The notes under the pieces were generated by a model. The model had not been told where the DNA came from and ran no database searches. It worked only from the letters and a program-made list of their open reading frames with translations. DNA of 64,000 nucleotides from Daucus carota subsp. sativus (Eukaryota > Streptophyta > Magnoliopsida > Apiales > Apiaceae). The stretch is taken from positions 18,880,545 to 18,944,544 of the forward strand of contig NC_030386.2 in NCBI RefSeq assembly GCF_001625215.2, read 5' to 3'. The stretch's first letter is position 1; the number at the start of each line of letters is the position of its first letter. A program made the translations under genes and the position numbers. Below are positions 11,097 through 22,800 of the stretch, piece by piece.

Positions 11097-11318
11097 TCTG
11101 ATAGTTCCGCGGTTATTTACCGCGGAAAGCTTAAAAAACTCCTGCTGATCCGCGGAAAAAATACGCGGATCGTCTGTTGAAAACACCCCATCCGCGGAAA
11201 AAAACCGCGGAACGCTAAAAAAATTTTCTTTTACCCCAGCCGTTGGATCAACGATCCAACGGCTGGAGAATGATGTGTTGGATAACTGTTTCCTGACACA
11301 CAGTTGTCAGGGAACATG
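11097..11318. repeat. Right terminal region of the MULE with nested hairpins
   Basis: The region contains repeated CCGCGG-centred inverted repeats (11104-11125, 11150-11170, 11190-11212), then a perfect 14-bp stem with 3-nt loop at 11236-11266 (CCAGCCGTTGGATC arm), then CCTGACA/TGTCAGG arms at 11293-11312. Read inward on the minus strand it would begin GGGTCATGTTCCCTGAC. A shorter related string, GGGTCCTGAACTGTGT, occurs on the plus strand near 7287. No 9-bp target duplication was found, so the exact end is not proven. Confidence 0.5.
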
Positions 11319-12248
11319 ACCCATCTTTATATCCAGGTCTTCCAAAATTTAGGACACTGAATCATGATCTATATGAATTTGAAAAACGTACATGGTACAT
11401 ATACGGGGTGGGCTCTTCGTGCCACAAATTTGAAGAAAATTACCCAAATAATCTCTATCTATTATTTTGTAACTTTTGTTAGCGTTTTGAGACCCTAAAC
11501 GCAATTTTGTTAGTTTTATTTTTAAAAAGTCAGATCATATTATCTTTTCTAGTGAACTTTAGATCTAACCGCAATATGATCTAGCGTTTTTTTTTCCAAA
11601 AATCGAAACGCCGATTATCTGGCATTAATAATGATATCATAAGTCATTTTCCCAACTCCACTATTTTGGGCAGGGTTGAGACCCCACAAACCGATTTTAA
11701 ATATAGCAAGGTAACCTGATTTTAAATAAAGACCGGTGAATCTCTGTTTTAAAAAAAAAAAAAAAAAGGACCCATGAATCTCAGAATCCTGGTTAAGAAG
11801 GAACGAAACTGAATATTTTAGTAACCCGTCATTTCAGATTTTGTACAATAGATATAGATTTTTATTTAAATATCAATTAAATTAGTACGTGCACTGAGAT
11901 TAGGAATTTAAGAGATTCGGATTTTATAATTATTCGACATTAAGTTATTCAAATTTAAATTGATTAATTTAATTTCTTTTCAAAATTATGATCGTTTGTT
12001 GAGTTTATATGATCGAACTGAGATAATGTTTAAACTATCAATATATGATCTGCAACTACAGTTCCAGTTTATATGATCTGCAGCTGTAACTCCAGTTTAT
12101 CAGCTGCAGGTTCACCTTTGGAATACAAACGAATATGCAACGAATCGAAAAAAGATGAGTGTGATTAAGCAACAGTTCTACAGTTTGTGGATGTTACAGG
12201 AAGTCTGGAAGAACATATTATGTTTAGAGTTAATTGCGGTTCCATCAC
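11319..12248. other. AT-rich intergenic region
   Basis: No gene is seen. It contains an A17 run near 11751 and several short repeats of the phrase AGTTTATATGATC around 12000-12080. It lies downstream of the first GST gene stop and outside the MULE. Confidence 0.5.
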
Positions 12249-14985
12249 TTAAATAACCGCGATTGGAGTATCTGGCTGCTTTTCCGGCATGGCATCCTGG
12301 AATGCAGACAGCTCCTTGTATGCAGCATTTAACCTTGATAAAAGAGGGAACTCAGTCTGCAAAGGCCGTGGAGCATTATAAATTTTGATGTTGGAGCTCA
12401 ACCAAAAAAAAATGTGCACAAGTTAAAAAAGCTGTGAAGTTTATGATTAACTAAAAATACACTTGCAAGAGCAAGCCTAATTACTGCAACAGTTAAACGA
12501 CAACTTCTGTAATATTTCAGATTTATAGATTATACCAGTAGACTTGTGCAATTTTACTACTCTGACTGAAGAAAGGATTTTCAGTTTTGGTCTCGTCTTC
12601 TATAAAAGGAGATAGGGAGTAGCTAAGTGAGATAGGAGAGATCAAAGAAAGACTATAAGAAAGTATCAGTACATAATTTAAGGAGCATGCATGGAAGAAG
12701 ACATGGTAACAACTGACCAGTATATTAACAAGATTCGTTGTTTTTAAGAAGGTATTCTGAATGCAAATGAAGTTATTGCTGGAGTAACTTTGATTCTATA
12801 TTTTAGACATATTTTTGGAGCTGTTTAGAGTTAATTGCGGTTCCTGAGATTTTACTATGTATTTGAGAAGTCGTGCTGTGCTCTTTATTAGCTAATGGAG
12901 GTTAGTTTTAAGATTATTGAATATATCTAAAACTGTTGTAAGTTGTAACTAGCAGTTTCACATGGGGGGCAGACCATATATAGGGAAAATCTTGAAAGTA
13001 TAGCCTGAATCGATATGAAGTGCAATTTTAGAGCATAACTTTTACAGGACCGGTTGTATGCTCTCGGACTATAATCTGTCACTAGCAATAACATCATAAG
13101 ATAGAAGAAGGAATGTCTGAATTGCAAGTACATTGGCCATACAGAATGAGAGATATTCAAAGTTTCAGGAAAGAAGGCAGCTTACCATATCAATGCTGAA
13201 CCTTTTAATTGCTGCATCGATCTGGGGTGCCAGAAATATATCAGCCTGCAAGTGAAAATTGCATAACTTGTGAAGAACAGCAAAGTGGTAATAATTGGCA
13301 CAAGACCTTTATGCCATCAATATAAGTTAGTACAGTATCCAGTAACTTGATAAACTATGTTCTACGCAGCTATGTAGATGTTCTACGGATTTATCTGAGC
13401 CGGATAATCATTATCTACTTCTAGCAATAAGCCAATAACATAATAATTCAGCAGAGGAAGAATATAGGAATAATTCATCCAAGATTGCAAATTTTATGTT
13501 GCTTTTTGTAAATATGTATCAGTCTATCAGATAAGGGCAAACCAGGTAAACTTCATCTCCAGTGGCATACTTTCCAGCATGGTCACTCAATAGCTTCTCG
13601 AGAGCTGAAACAGGCCATACTAAGTTAGACAAACCCAGTATGCTTAATATAACAGAAACTCAAACACATTTATCGATAGCCACAATTATCTAGGAGTCCT
13701 TCCTAGCTTTACCAGTCAAAAACTATGTTTGTCAAGCTTCTATTTCAGATTATATCATCCGGACAAGTGAGCAAGGCAGATGGGTAAAAACTCACCAGTG
13801 AAGCCTTTTCGGATATGAAACTGAACCCAAGGAAGCCTCTCATCAGGACCAAATTTCTCACCAATATATGTCTGCAAAAAATATTCAGTAGACAGGGAAA
13901 GTGTGTAATGTTGACGACAGAGTATAATATAATTGGCACTTAGCATTGCAAGGTGAATGAAGCACTCACCAGCACCGACAAATTATGTAGAGAAAGTATG
14001 CCCGAGGAAACTATATTTGCAGCCTACGAGTCGATCATAAAATACAGCAGAATAAGTTCAAATGAAAGAAGAGGGAATCTATTCCAAGTACATGATGCTC
14101 TGGATTAATTTCTAGTCTTTCATTGATATCTAAATCGACGACTTGAGCATATAATGAAATCTAAAGCATGTACCTGGAAGTTCACTGCCCTGGTAACCAG
14201 ATCATCCGGCAACAATGGATGCTGAGGATACTTCTCTTCTAGATACTATAAAAACGAAGAAATCATTGGAATGTGCCAAAATAAAACTGCACAAGGGTAA
14301 TAGCATTGATCTTATGTAATCCAGGAGAAACACACCATTATGATGGCAAAAGAATCCGCAATTGTTATGTCACCATCAACCAGAGCCGGAACATAACCCA
14401 TGGGATTCAGCTTCAAGTACTCTGCATTAATAAAATGAAATTTAGTACATAAGCTCAGTTTGATAAGAAAAAACTTCACCTCGAGATTTTGAGTGAATTT
14501 AATTTGATTCATTTACAATCTTAACAAGAATAACTACACTATCCTGCTGAACATAGAAGAAACAGAATTATGGTACTTAGAAAAGTTTAAATATTACCAG
14601 GTGTGTGCTGCTCTCCTTTAAGCAAGTTTACAGCTTCATAATCATAATCAATCCCTGTTAATTTCAATACATAACAATTAACTTCACAACAAATGGGGAA
14701 CTCCAAGAACATAAGAACAATCTAAAAAGTCATATAATTCAACAAAATCTAACAACAAAACAAGAAATTTCAAGAAACATGCATGAAAAACGACACCTTT
14801 CAGGTTAAGCGCGATACGAACTCGACACGAAGAAGTGCTCTTAAAATAACTGTATAGTTTTATCTGCTGCTTCCTGTTCAAATTCTCAGTTGCATCATTG
14901 CATGCCTGCAAAAAAATCAAGATCAGAAAAAAAAAACACATTTCAAAAATATTAGTTATACTTATTTATGTAATTTTTGCACCAT
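12249..14985 (-). CDS. GSTZ: Glutathione S-transferase zeta class (maleylacetoacetate isomerase), copy 1
   Basis: Ten exons join in frame to 228 residues: 14983-14985 (ATG only), 14797-14905, 14598-14654, 14336-14421, 14174-14245, 13970-14023, 13796-13871, 13543-13604, 13186-13245, 12249-12356. Family length is about 220. Zeta GSTs isomerise maleylacetoacetate to fumarylacetoacetate in tyrosine breakdown, in the cytosol. The thioredoxin-like N-domain has [20 protein letters not shown] and [20 protein letters not shown]; the helical C-domain has [30 protein letters not shown] and ends [14 protein letters not shown]. The usual SSC-x-x-RVR motif reads STSSC-RVR, and the IQP seen in copy 2 is ILS here, so activity may be altered. 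The start is inferred from ATG followed directly by a GT donor, seen at the same place in copy 2. Confidence 0.88.
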
Positions 14986-15109
14986 TTTTTTTGACAGAAA
15001 TGAATATGCTCTTGAATTGTCTGAATGGGTTCAGCTCTTTGATCTCAGCTTAAGGATACATCATACACATACGTTTCTCTAGGCATATGCGCAAGTCTTT
15101 GTTAATGTA

Positions 15110-15439
15110 GGCTGTGTTCACTTGGATGGAATGGAATGAGGGGAGAATGGAATGAAAAATTATATAGAAATTTTATGGAGAAAGAAGAAAGTATGAGCTA
15201 ATAGTGACTAAATATGAATGAGTTCAAGTTTTTTGTGATAAAGATTGTAAAGAAATATGATGTAGAGATGGAATGAGCATTCCTTCCAAAATATGTGGGA
15301 TAAAATTCTAGTTAAAATAGTAAGAATAGAATGATTGAAGGAATGAAAATTGTATACATTTTCTTTGATCAACACCATTGTTGAGCACAAAATTCATTCC
15401 ATTCTCCCCTCATTCCATTCACTCCAAGTGAACACAACC
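15110..15439. mobile_element. MITE with TIRs starting GG(C/T)TGTGTTCACTTGGA
   Basis: It is 330 bp, with left terminus GGCTGTGTTCACTTGGATGG and the right terminus its near-perfect inverse, over about 45 bp of long inverted repeat rich in GGAATG. The flanking trinucleotide GTA at 15107-15109 is repeated at 15440-15442, which fits a 3-bp target duplication (PIF/Harbinger-like). No coding capacity. It sits just upstream of GST copy 1. Confidence 0.8.
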
Positions 15440-17446
15440 GTAGAGTATTATTAATTGTACTTGCCTAGCAAGTTATGTCCCTGGCTTGTAAGTTGACTTT
15501 TGGTTGATGGTTGACCTTCACAAAGTTGTAAATAAAGCTAGTTTCGATTTTAATATTATGGTTTGTCTAGTGTGTGTTCATGAATATGGTAAACACCAAA
15601 TTCTATAATTTTGGTGGATTTTGATTGGTGTAGTTGGTGAATTTGCAAGGAGGTCCACTGTTATAAAGAAGCATGAGCCAATCAAAAACCACTAAACTTA
15701 TAAAATTTGGTACTTAGTGTGTGCTCATTAGCACACACTAGAAAAACCGTACTAATATTAATCGGTTATTTTGTTTAGGAGAGAAGAGTGCTGAATTTGA
15801 TAAATAATTCTCTCTCCGTTCCTCTGGATTCTACGCGTTTATTGTTTGACACGCACTTTAATATTTTTGTAATATAAGTTTATATAATTTTTGTAAAAAA
15901 AATTTGAATAAAAATTTAATAGTTATATTTTTATTTAGAAAAAAATTCTAAGAATTAATTCTAAAATTATAATTTAAAGAATCATTATACAACTCACGAG
16001 ACTTGAGTACAAATTTGACACCGACTTGTCTGGTAAATCGGATTAATTATAGATGCAAGATGCGGAGTCGTTTCTGAGGATACGAAGGTCACGTGCAAAA
16101 TTGACTAAAGGAATTAAAAGAATATTATCATCCAAAATCTTCCTGCTTACGTTTGAGTCAAAAGCTTATGCTGTAATCAATGGAACATATTTACAGAACA
16201 AGAAGAGATACGCGACTGTATCATGCATTTTCTAAAAATGAATGATTAGTCACCGATCAACTATTATTCCATAACCCGTCAAACTAATTAAATTTCCTAA
16301 TTAGTCATCTGATTAATTTTTTATCATTTCAAATAATTCTTGTTTTATATATTCGCTAACTAATTAAGTCGGACAATTTTTACAACACTAAGTGAATATG
16401 AGCTATCCGATTAGAATTTAATGATTTTTACAACACCACGTGGATATGAATTATCCGATTAGAATCAGTATATTGTGTTTCACATGAACTATTCGATTAG
16501 AATTTAATATAGCATGTGATGTGTTCTACATGAGTTATCCTGTCATAACTTAATATAGCATGTGATGTTATGTTTCATGTGAGCTATCTGAGTAGAATTT
16601 AATATAGCATGTGGTGTGTTTCATATGAGTAGCATCTTACTTGGTAGCACATATCCTGTGTGAAAAAGATATTTATCATAAAATTTATATGATTATTGAA
16701 ACATACCTACAAAATATTATTTATCCACAATTAATTTATTTAGACGGCGGGTATTTTATCTTATTTTTTAGAAATAAGTCTTTTAATAATATTATTTACA
16801 ATATTATATAAATGTGATTTTTTTTCTTGAAATAAGTTCTTAATTCTAGTATTACCAAACACAGTTTAATTCTAGTATTACCAGATATAGTCTAGTATCC
16901 TCGCAAAATTTAGATCCTAGATCCGTTCGGCCAAAGGCTCCCAACTTTGATGCAGGGAAAGACGGAGATGGCAGATTGCTTGTCCCAGATGGCAAATTCA
17001 GCGAAGTATCAAGATTCCAACTTACCATATGCATCGAAATAATACACATCAGAATTCAGAGCAAGTAACGCCTGCATTACAGAAAGGCGAAAAATTCGTG
17101 TAAATTAATTTTTTTTTAACTATTCGACCTGAAATTGTTCAGATTTAACACCGAGTGAAAAAAAATTCATACCTACCATTATTTGCCGAGTCCATGACCA
17201 AAATAAGTTAGGAGCTAAACAATCGAAAGTTAAAAGTCAACCTCAAAGTGGACAGTGAATTTGACTCGAAACAGACATATATGTGTATACACAAAATTAG
17301 TTTGATTTGGTGTGATTACGATTAGAAACGCTTCAAATTCAGTTTGCGAATGTTACGGGAAGCATTCTCAGCTATTAACTTATATAAACATTCCTCCATA
17401 TGAAGAACTTTATTAATTTTCATCTCCACAAATATGATTCCATCGC
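15440..17446. other. AT-rich spacer between the GST genes
   Basis: No supportable gene. An open minus frame around 16852-17049 with weak splice-like edges was not recognised and is probably a relic. The short minisatellite at 16385-16640 is listed separately. Confidence 0.45.
16385..16640. repeat. Degenerate minisatellite, about 40-50-bp units
   Basis: At least five imperfect copies of a phrase like ATGAGCTATCCGATTAGAAT followed by TTAATATAGCATGTGATGTG repeat head to tail. Units have diverged by substitutions and small indels. Confidence 0.6.
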
Positions 17447-20400
17447 TTAAATACCCTCAACTGGTGTATCTGGCTGCCTCTCCGGCATGGCATCCTGGAA
17501 TGCGGACAGCTCCTTGTATGCAGCGTTCAACCTTGATAAAAGAGGGAACTCAGCCTGCAAAGGCCATTGAGCATTATATATACAGAATCATTAAATAATA
17601 GGATGTTCGCTGGAGTAACATGAGCAACATAAAGATAGGGGTCCAAAATGATAAATTATTGTATATTAAGGATATTATCTATGATACTGTACAAATAGCT
17701 TCTTCAATGATATTATCACTTTTTTTTGTTCTCTATTTGTGGTAACCCTGCACATTTGGTTTTCTACATGCAACACCCTTATGTTAGGTAAAATTAAGTA
17801 AAATTTTATAGAATTAATTGCAGACTTTAAAACATATTGTATATTTGAAATTTTTGGGAAAAGAAGTGTGTACTTGAATCATGTAAAACATAGTAAAAGT
17901 GAATGAGATATAAATGGTTGAAGTTTGGTTATGAAATTTGAATATTTTTCACTCATTTTCACTCCGTTTTACATGATTCAAAGGTCTTTATTAGCTAATG
18001 TAGTTTAGTTTTTAGATTATTGAATTTATTTAAAAGTGTTATGAGATTTAACCAACAGTTTTCAACTAAAGGCAGACCTAATATATAGGAAAATCATAGC
18101 CTGAATCGATATGAAGTGAACCTCTAGAGCATAAGTTTTTAGGAAAAGATCTTACGCTAACTTGGAAGTTGGAACATAATCTGTCACTATAATAACAATA
18201 TCAGCTCACCTAGTACATTGATCATATAGGAAAAGAGATATAAATTTGAGGAGAGAACACGGCCTACCATGTCAACGCTGAACCTTTTAATTGCTCCATC
18301 GATCTGGGGTGCCAGAAATATATCAGCCTGGAAGCGAAAAATTGCATAACTTGTGAAGAACAGAGAAGTGGTAATAATTGGCACAAGACCTTCATGCCAT
18401 CAATATAACTTAGTATCTGGTAAATTGATATACTAGGCAGTACACAGGTATGTATATGTTCTACCTATTTATTTGTGGCAAATATTCATTCTATACTTTT
18501 TACCAATAGCATAATAATATCAGTGAAGGAAAAATTTAGGATTAAATCACAAAATTAAATAGATACTTCATCCAAGATTGAGAATATTTTATTTAATTTT
18601 CAATATATCATGCATTTAGAAAATTTTGGGTACGCCATGACACAGCTACATCTTATATTTTTCTAGCAATTTTTTCACCAAGTAATCTAACATAAATAAT
18701 TAACAAGTGTATTCAATCTTCGCGAGTGAGATTCAACAGAATATGTATCTGCATTCAATGGTACATCATGAGGACATGCATACAGCCTTAAAAGTTTTGT
18801 CAGTCTATCAGATAAGGGCAAACCAGGTAAACTTCATCTCCGGTAGCATACTTTCCAGCATGATTACTTAATAGCTTCTCAAGAGCTGAAACAGGCCATA
18901 CTAAGTTAGAAGCCCGGTATGCTTAATTTAACAGAAACAGAAAACAATAATTTAGGATTGCTTCATAGAGCTTTACTGCTCAAAAACATGTTTGTTATAC
19001 CTTAAAAAGTAAATTTCAAATAATTCCAAAGAAGAAAAAAATGTGATCTCGTGAAGTTTCAACTTGTGACTTATTAAAACTGGCTTACAAGCTGCATTTT
19101 TAGAACTACCAGGAAATAGGGACATTTTTTTGGTGAAATAGTTACGTGTTTCAGCAACTCAACAAACTAAACTAGAGCTCAAACCTACTAATTTGAGAAG
19201 GAATGCTTTATTCTCCATCCTACTCATATTCTTCAAGTATCTCATCATAAAAAATTGATGATCCCTAATTCTTTTTTCACCGTTCCCTCCAAACCTCCCA
19301 CCTCCACTTTCCTCCTATGGATTTGTTTACAATTCTCCAATAAATCTCATTTTCCCAACCATATAGGACAATAAAGTCTTGATACAGCATTGGACATTTG
19401 GACTACTCATCAGTTGCATTAATGCACTCTTAAAACTGATCAATTTTTTTAAGACAAAAATTATGATTCCTACTGCACATAGAACTTCATATATTCTCCT
19501 TGTAGGTTTCTCTTTTTCTTATTTGCCTTTTAACTTTTTCATTTAAGATTATATCATCGGGTCAGAAGGAAGCAAGGCTGATGGGTGAAACATTACCACT
19601 GAAGCCTTTTCGAATATGAGTTTGAACCCAAGGAAGCTTCTCATCAGGACTAACTTTCTCACCAATATATTTCTGCAAAAAAATCAGTAAAAAGGGAAGG
19701 CGCGTAATGTTGACAACAAAGTATAGTATGAATAAGCACTTAGCACTGTAAGGGTAATCAAGCACTCACCAGCACTGACAAATTATGTAGAGGTTGTATA
19801 CCCGAGGAAACTATACTTGCAACCTACAAGTTAGTGATAAAATACAGCAGCATAAGGTCTAGTGAATAAGATGGGATCTACTTCCAAGTACATGGTCTTT
19901 GGATTACATTGCAGTGTTGCATTCTTGGCACAATATTCATAACTTCTTACATAAGAACTAATATTAGAGGATGACATCTTATAACTACATATACCTCTTT
20001 ACGCCCATTAATGATACATTCTCTGTATTCTCTAAGTAATACTATTTTAAATAGCATTTTATTTCTTTACATGTATTTACTAAAACTTTTCTAGAGTTCT
20101 TATATATTTGGATATTTTTGCTCATATCTGACGTCTCTTAATAAACAACTGAGCATATTATGAAAGCAAAAGCATGTACCTGGAAGTTTACTGCCTTGAT
20201 AGCCAGATCACCGGGCAACAACGGACGCTGAGGATACTTCTCTTCCAGATACTATATGAACAAAGAACTCGTTGGAATGTGCCGACATGGTAACCGTACA
20301 AGTGAAATAACAGATCTTATACAAACCAGGAGAGACTTACCATTATGATGGCAAGAGAATCTGCAATTGTTATGTCACCATCCACCAGAGCCGGCACATA

Positions 20401-21616
20401 ACCCATGGGATTGATCTCCAAGTACTCTGCAATAATAACCATAGATTTTTAAAATGTTGTTTAAGAAGACATCCTTATGAATGAAACTATTATAGGTAAG
20501 GATGCATCAAGTCTGGCACAAAACTTTTATCATATAAAAAATTTCTGTAGATTAGGTTCACTGATAAAGTAGGCTCAAGATTACCATGACTGAAATATTA
20601 ACTGAGTATGGGTACAGATGAGCTCTCTCAAACACTCGATTAATTTTTCCAGACATTATGTAGGACTTCACTCGAGCCCAACTCGATTAAATATCTAAAT
20701 TGAAGGGTATATACGACTCATCATAATCTAGATACAAAAGGGTATCTTGTAAGTTAATAGATATTAGATAATAGAAGCTCTTATAGGCGACGCCGTATAA
20801 ACAGTGGTAAATTATGTGTGTAGTTCGACTAGCTTGACTAGCTGCCACCCATATTCATATCACCTCCTAAATCCACAACCTACACCCTAGTGTGACACAA
20901 AATTGAAACCAATTCTGATTTCACAAACACACTTAAAAGCAAGCATTCGGCTCGAGTTCAACTCAAATTCGGCTAAATACATATTGTTCGAGTTTAACCT
21001 TGATCAAGTACATAGGCGCAGCTCAATTCCATAAGATAAACCTAGAACTCAATTATAGAATAAATTCAGTTCGAATTATTTACGACCCTAAACAAGAATC
21101 GTTACACTGTCTTACTGAAAACAGAACCAGTTTTAAAGGTGCATAAAATTGAAAATTTACCAGGACTGAGCTGCTCTCCTTTAAGCAAGTTAACAACTTT
21201 ATACTCATAATCAATCCCTGTAAGTTCCAACACATAACAATTGACTTCAATAACAAAAGGGTAACCTCAAAAACACAAAAACAATCTATAAATTAAATAA
21301 AAACTCAACAATTATTATTATTTTAAAAATAAATAATATATCAAGAAACGGAGATAAAAATGACACCTTTCAAGTTAAGTGCAATACGAACTCGACAAGA
21401 AGAGGTGCTCCTAAAGTAATTGTAGAGCTTTAGTTGCTGCTTCTTGTTCACTTTTTCAGTAGCATCACTGCTTGCCTGCAAGACAATCAAGATCAAAATT
21501 TCAAAATTAATAAAAAAGCCCTTCTTATTTATTGTTGCTACACTTATTTATCTATTTAGCATTAAAAATAACGGGTTTGTGATTAAAGTGAGCTTAAGAG
21601 AGAAAAGGGGTACCAT
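17447..21616 (-). CDS. GSTZ: Glutathione S-transferase zeta class (maleylacetoacetate isomerase), copy 2
   Basis: Exons: 21614-21616 (ATG only), 21367-21475, 21161-21217, 20341-20426, 20180-20251, 19770-19823, 19597-19672, 18824-18885, 18268-18327, 17447-17554; sizes are identical to copy 1, giving 228 residues. The protein begins [20 protein letters not shown] and ends [18 protein letters not shown]. It carries the same STSSC-RVR active-site variant but keeps [13 protein letters not shown] in the helical domain, closer to the usual zeta IQPLQN. Introns are longer than in copy 1. Exon-by-exon similarity, including flanking intron bases near splice sites, shows a tandem duplication. Both appear intact, so either or both could be active. 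Confidence 0.88.
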
Positions 21617-21887
21617 TTTTTATGCTTGATTGTCTAAATTGTTTGAGCTCTGTTTGGGATATATGTGCATATTTTCATGTGTGTGTATGTGAAGATGAAA
21701 GGGGGATTATGGGTTGGGCTTTTGAGCCTAACAAGAATGGGAGTGTATAAAGTTGGATATGGACTGTAACGTATGATGCTGGACTATGATTGCATAAAAT
21801 ATGGGCCTCAGTTCTTGATCTTATAATTTGTAAGTAATTTGAATTTTTTTCGACGAAAAGCGAAAAATTTAATAAATAACTAAAATC

Positions 21888-22800
21888 AGTCGAGACAAAC
21901 CATCGAACTGTCAATTACAACCTGATTAAAAAAACAAAACACGGTATAAACATATAATCGTTTTGTTTTCAAATTGTTTAACACATTGAATATTTAAATT
22001 CTTAAATCCAAAAAGTATTACAATCAAATATGAGTAATCCAACCTACATCTGTTCTGATCATAGTAGCATCACAATTGACCATCACATAGGCAGCAGCAT
22101 CTCTAGCCCAATGTTCAAAATTATCAGTTACATCAATTGATATTGGATCAACAAATGATCCCAAAACAAGAACAATTTTATGTCGTGAAAGGCGAGCTCT
22201 TGCGATATTCACCACCGTGCCATATTTGATCTAAGCCTTTATGATCACCCAAAATACCATGTAAGTCTTTCTTAGAAATGTTACCAAAACCCATAACAAA
22301 ACACACAAAAACATCAAAACAAACACAAATATATAAGTCGAGACAAACCATCGAACGGTTAATTACAACCTGATTAAAAAACAAAACACAATATAAACAT
22401 ATAATCGCTTTGTTTTCAGATTGTTTAACACATTGAATATTTAAATTCTTAAATCCAAAAAGTATTACAATCAAATCTGAGTAATCCAACCTACATCTGT
22501 TCTGATCATAGTAGCATCGCAATTGACCATCATATAAGCAGCAGCATCTCGAGCCCAATGTTCAAAATTATCAGTTACATCAACTGAAATCTGATCAACA
22601 AATGATCTCAAAACAAGAACAATTTTATATCATGAAAGGCGAGCTCTTGTGATATTCACCACCGTGCCATATTTGATCCAAGCCTTTATGATCACCCAAA
22701 ATATCATGTAAGTCTTTCTTAAAAATGTTACCACAACCCATAACAAAACACACAAAAATATCAAAACAAACACAAACATCCAAAAAGATGTGCACAGCCT
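21888..22800 (-). repeat. 448-bp tandem duplication of unrecognised coding-like sequence
   Basis: Unit 1 (21888-22335) and unit 2 (22336 to about 22800) are near-identical direct repeats starting AGTCGAGACAAACCATCGAA. On the minus strand each contains coding-like text such as DLHGILGDHKGLDQIWHGGE and, in another frame, RLSRHKIVLVLGSFVDP and NFEHWARDAAAYVMVNCDAT. No start-to-stop gene can be assembled and the family was not recognised. It is most likely a duplicated gene fragment. Confidence 0.7.

Noticed and set aside
16852..17049. Minus-strand open frame between the GST genes with splice-like edges
   Set aside because: No recognisable family, no connecting exons and no counterpart near GST copy 2.
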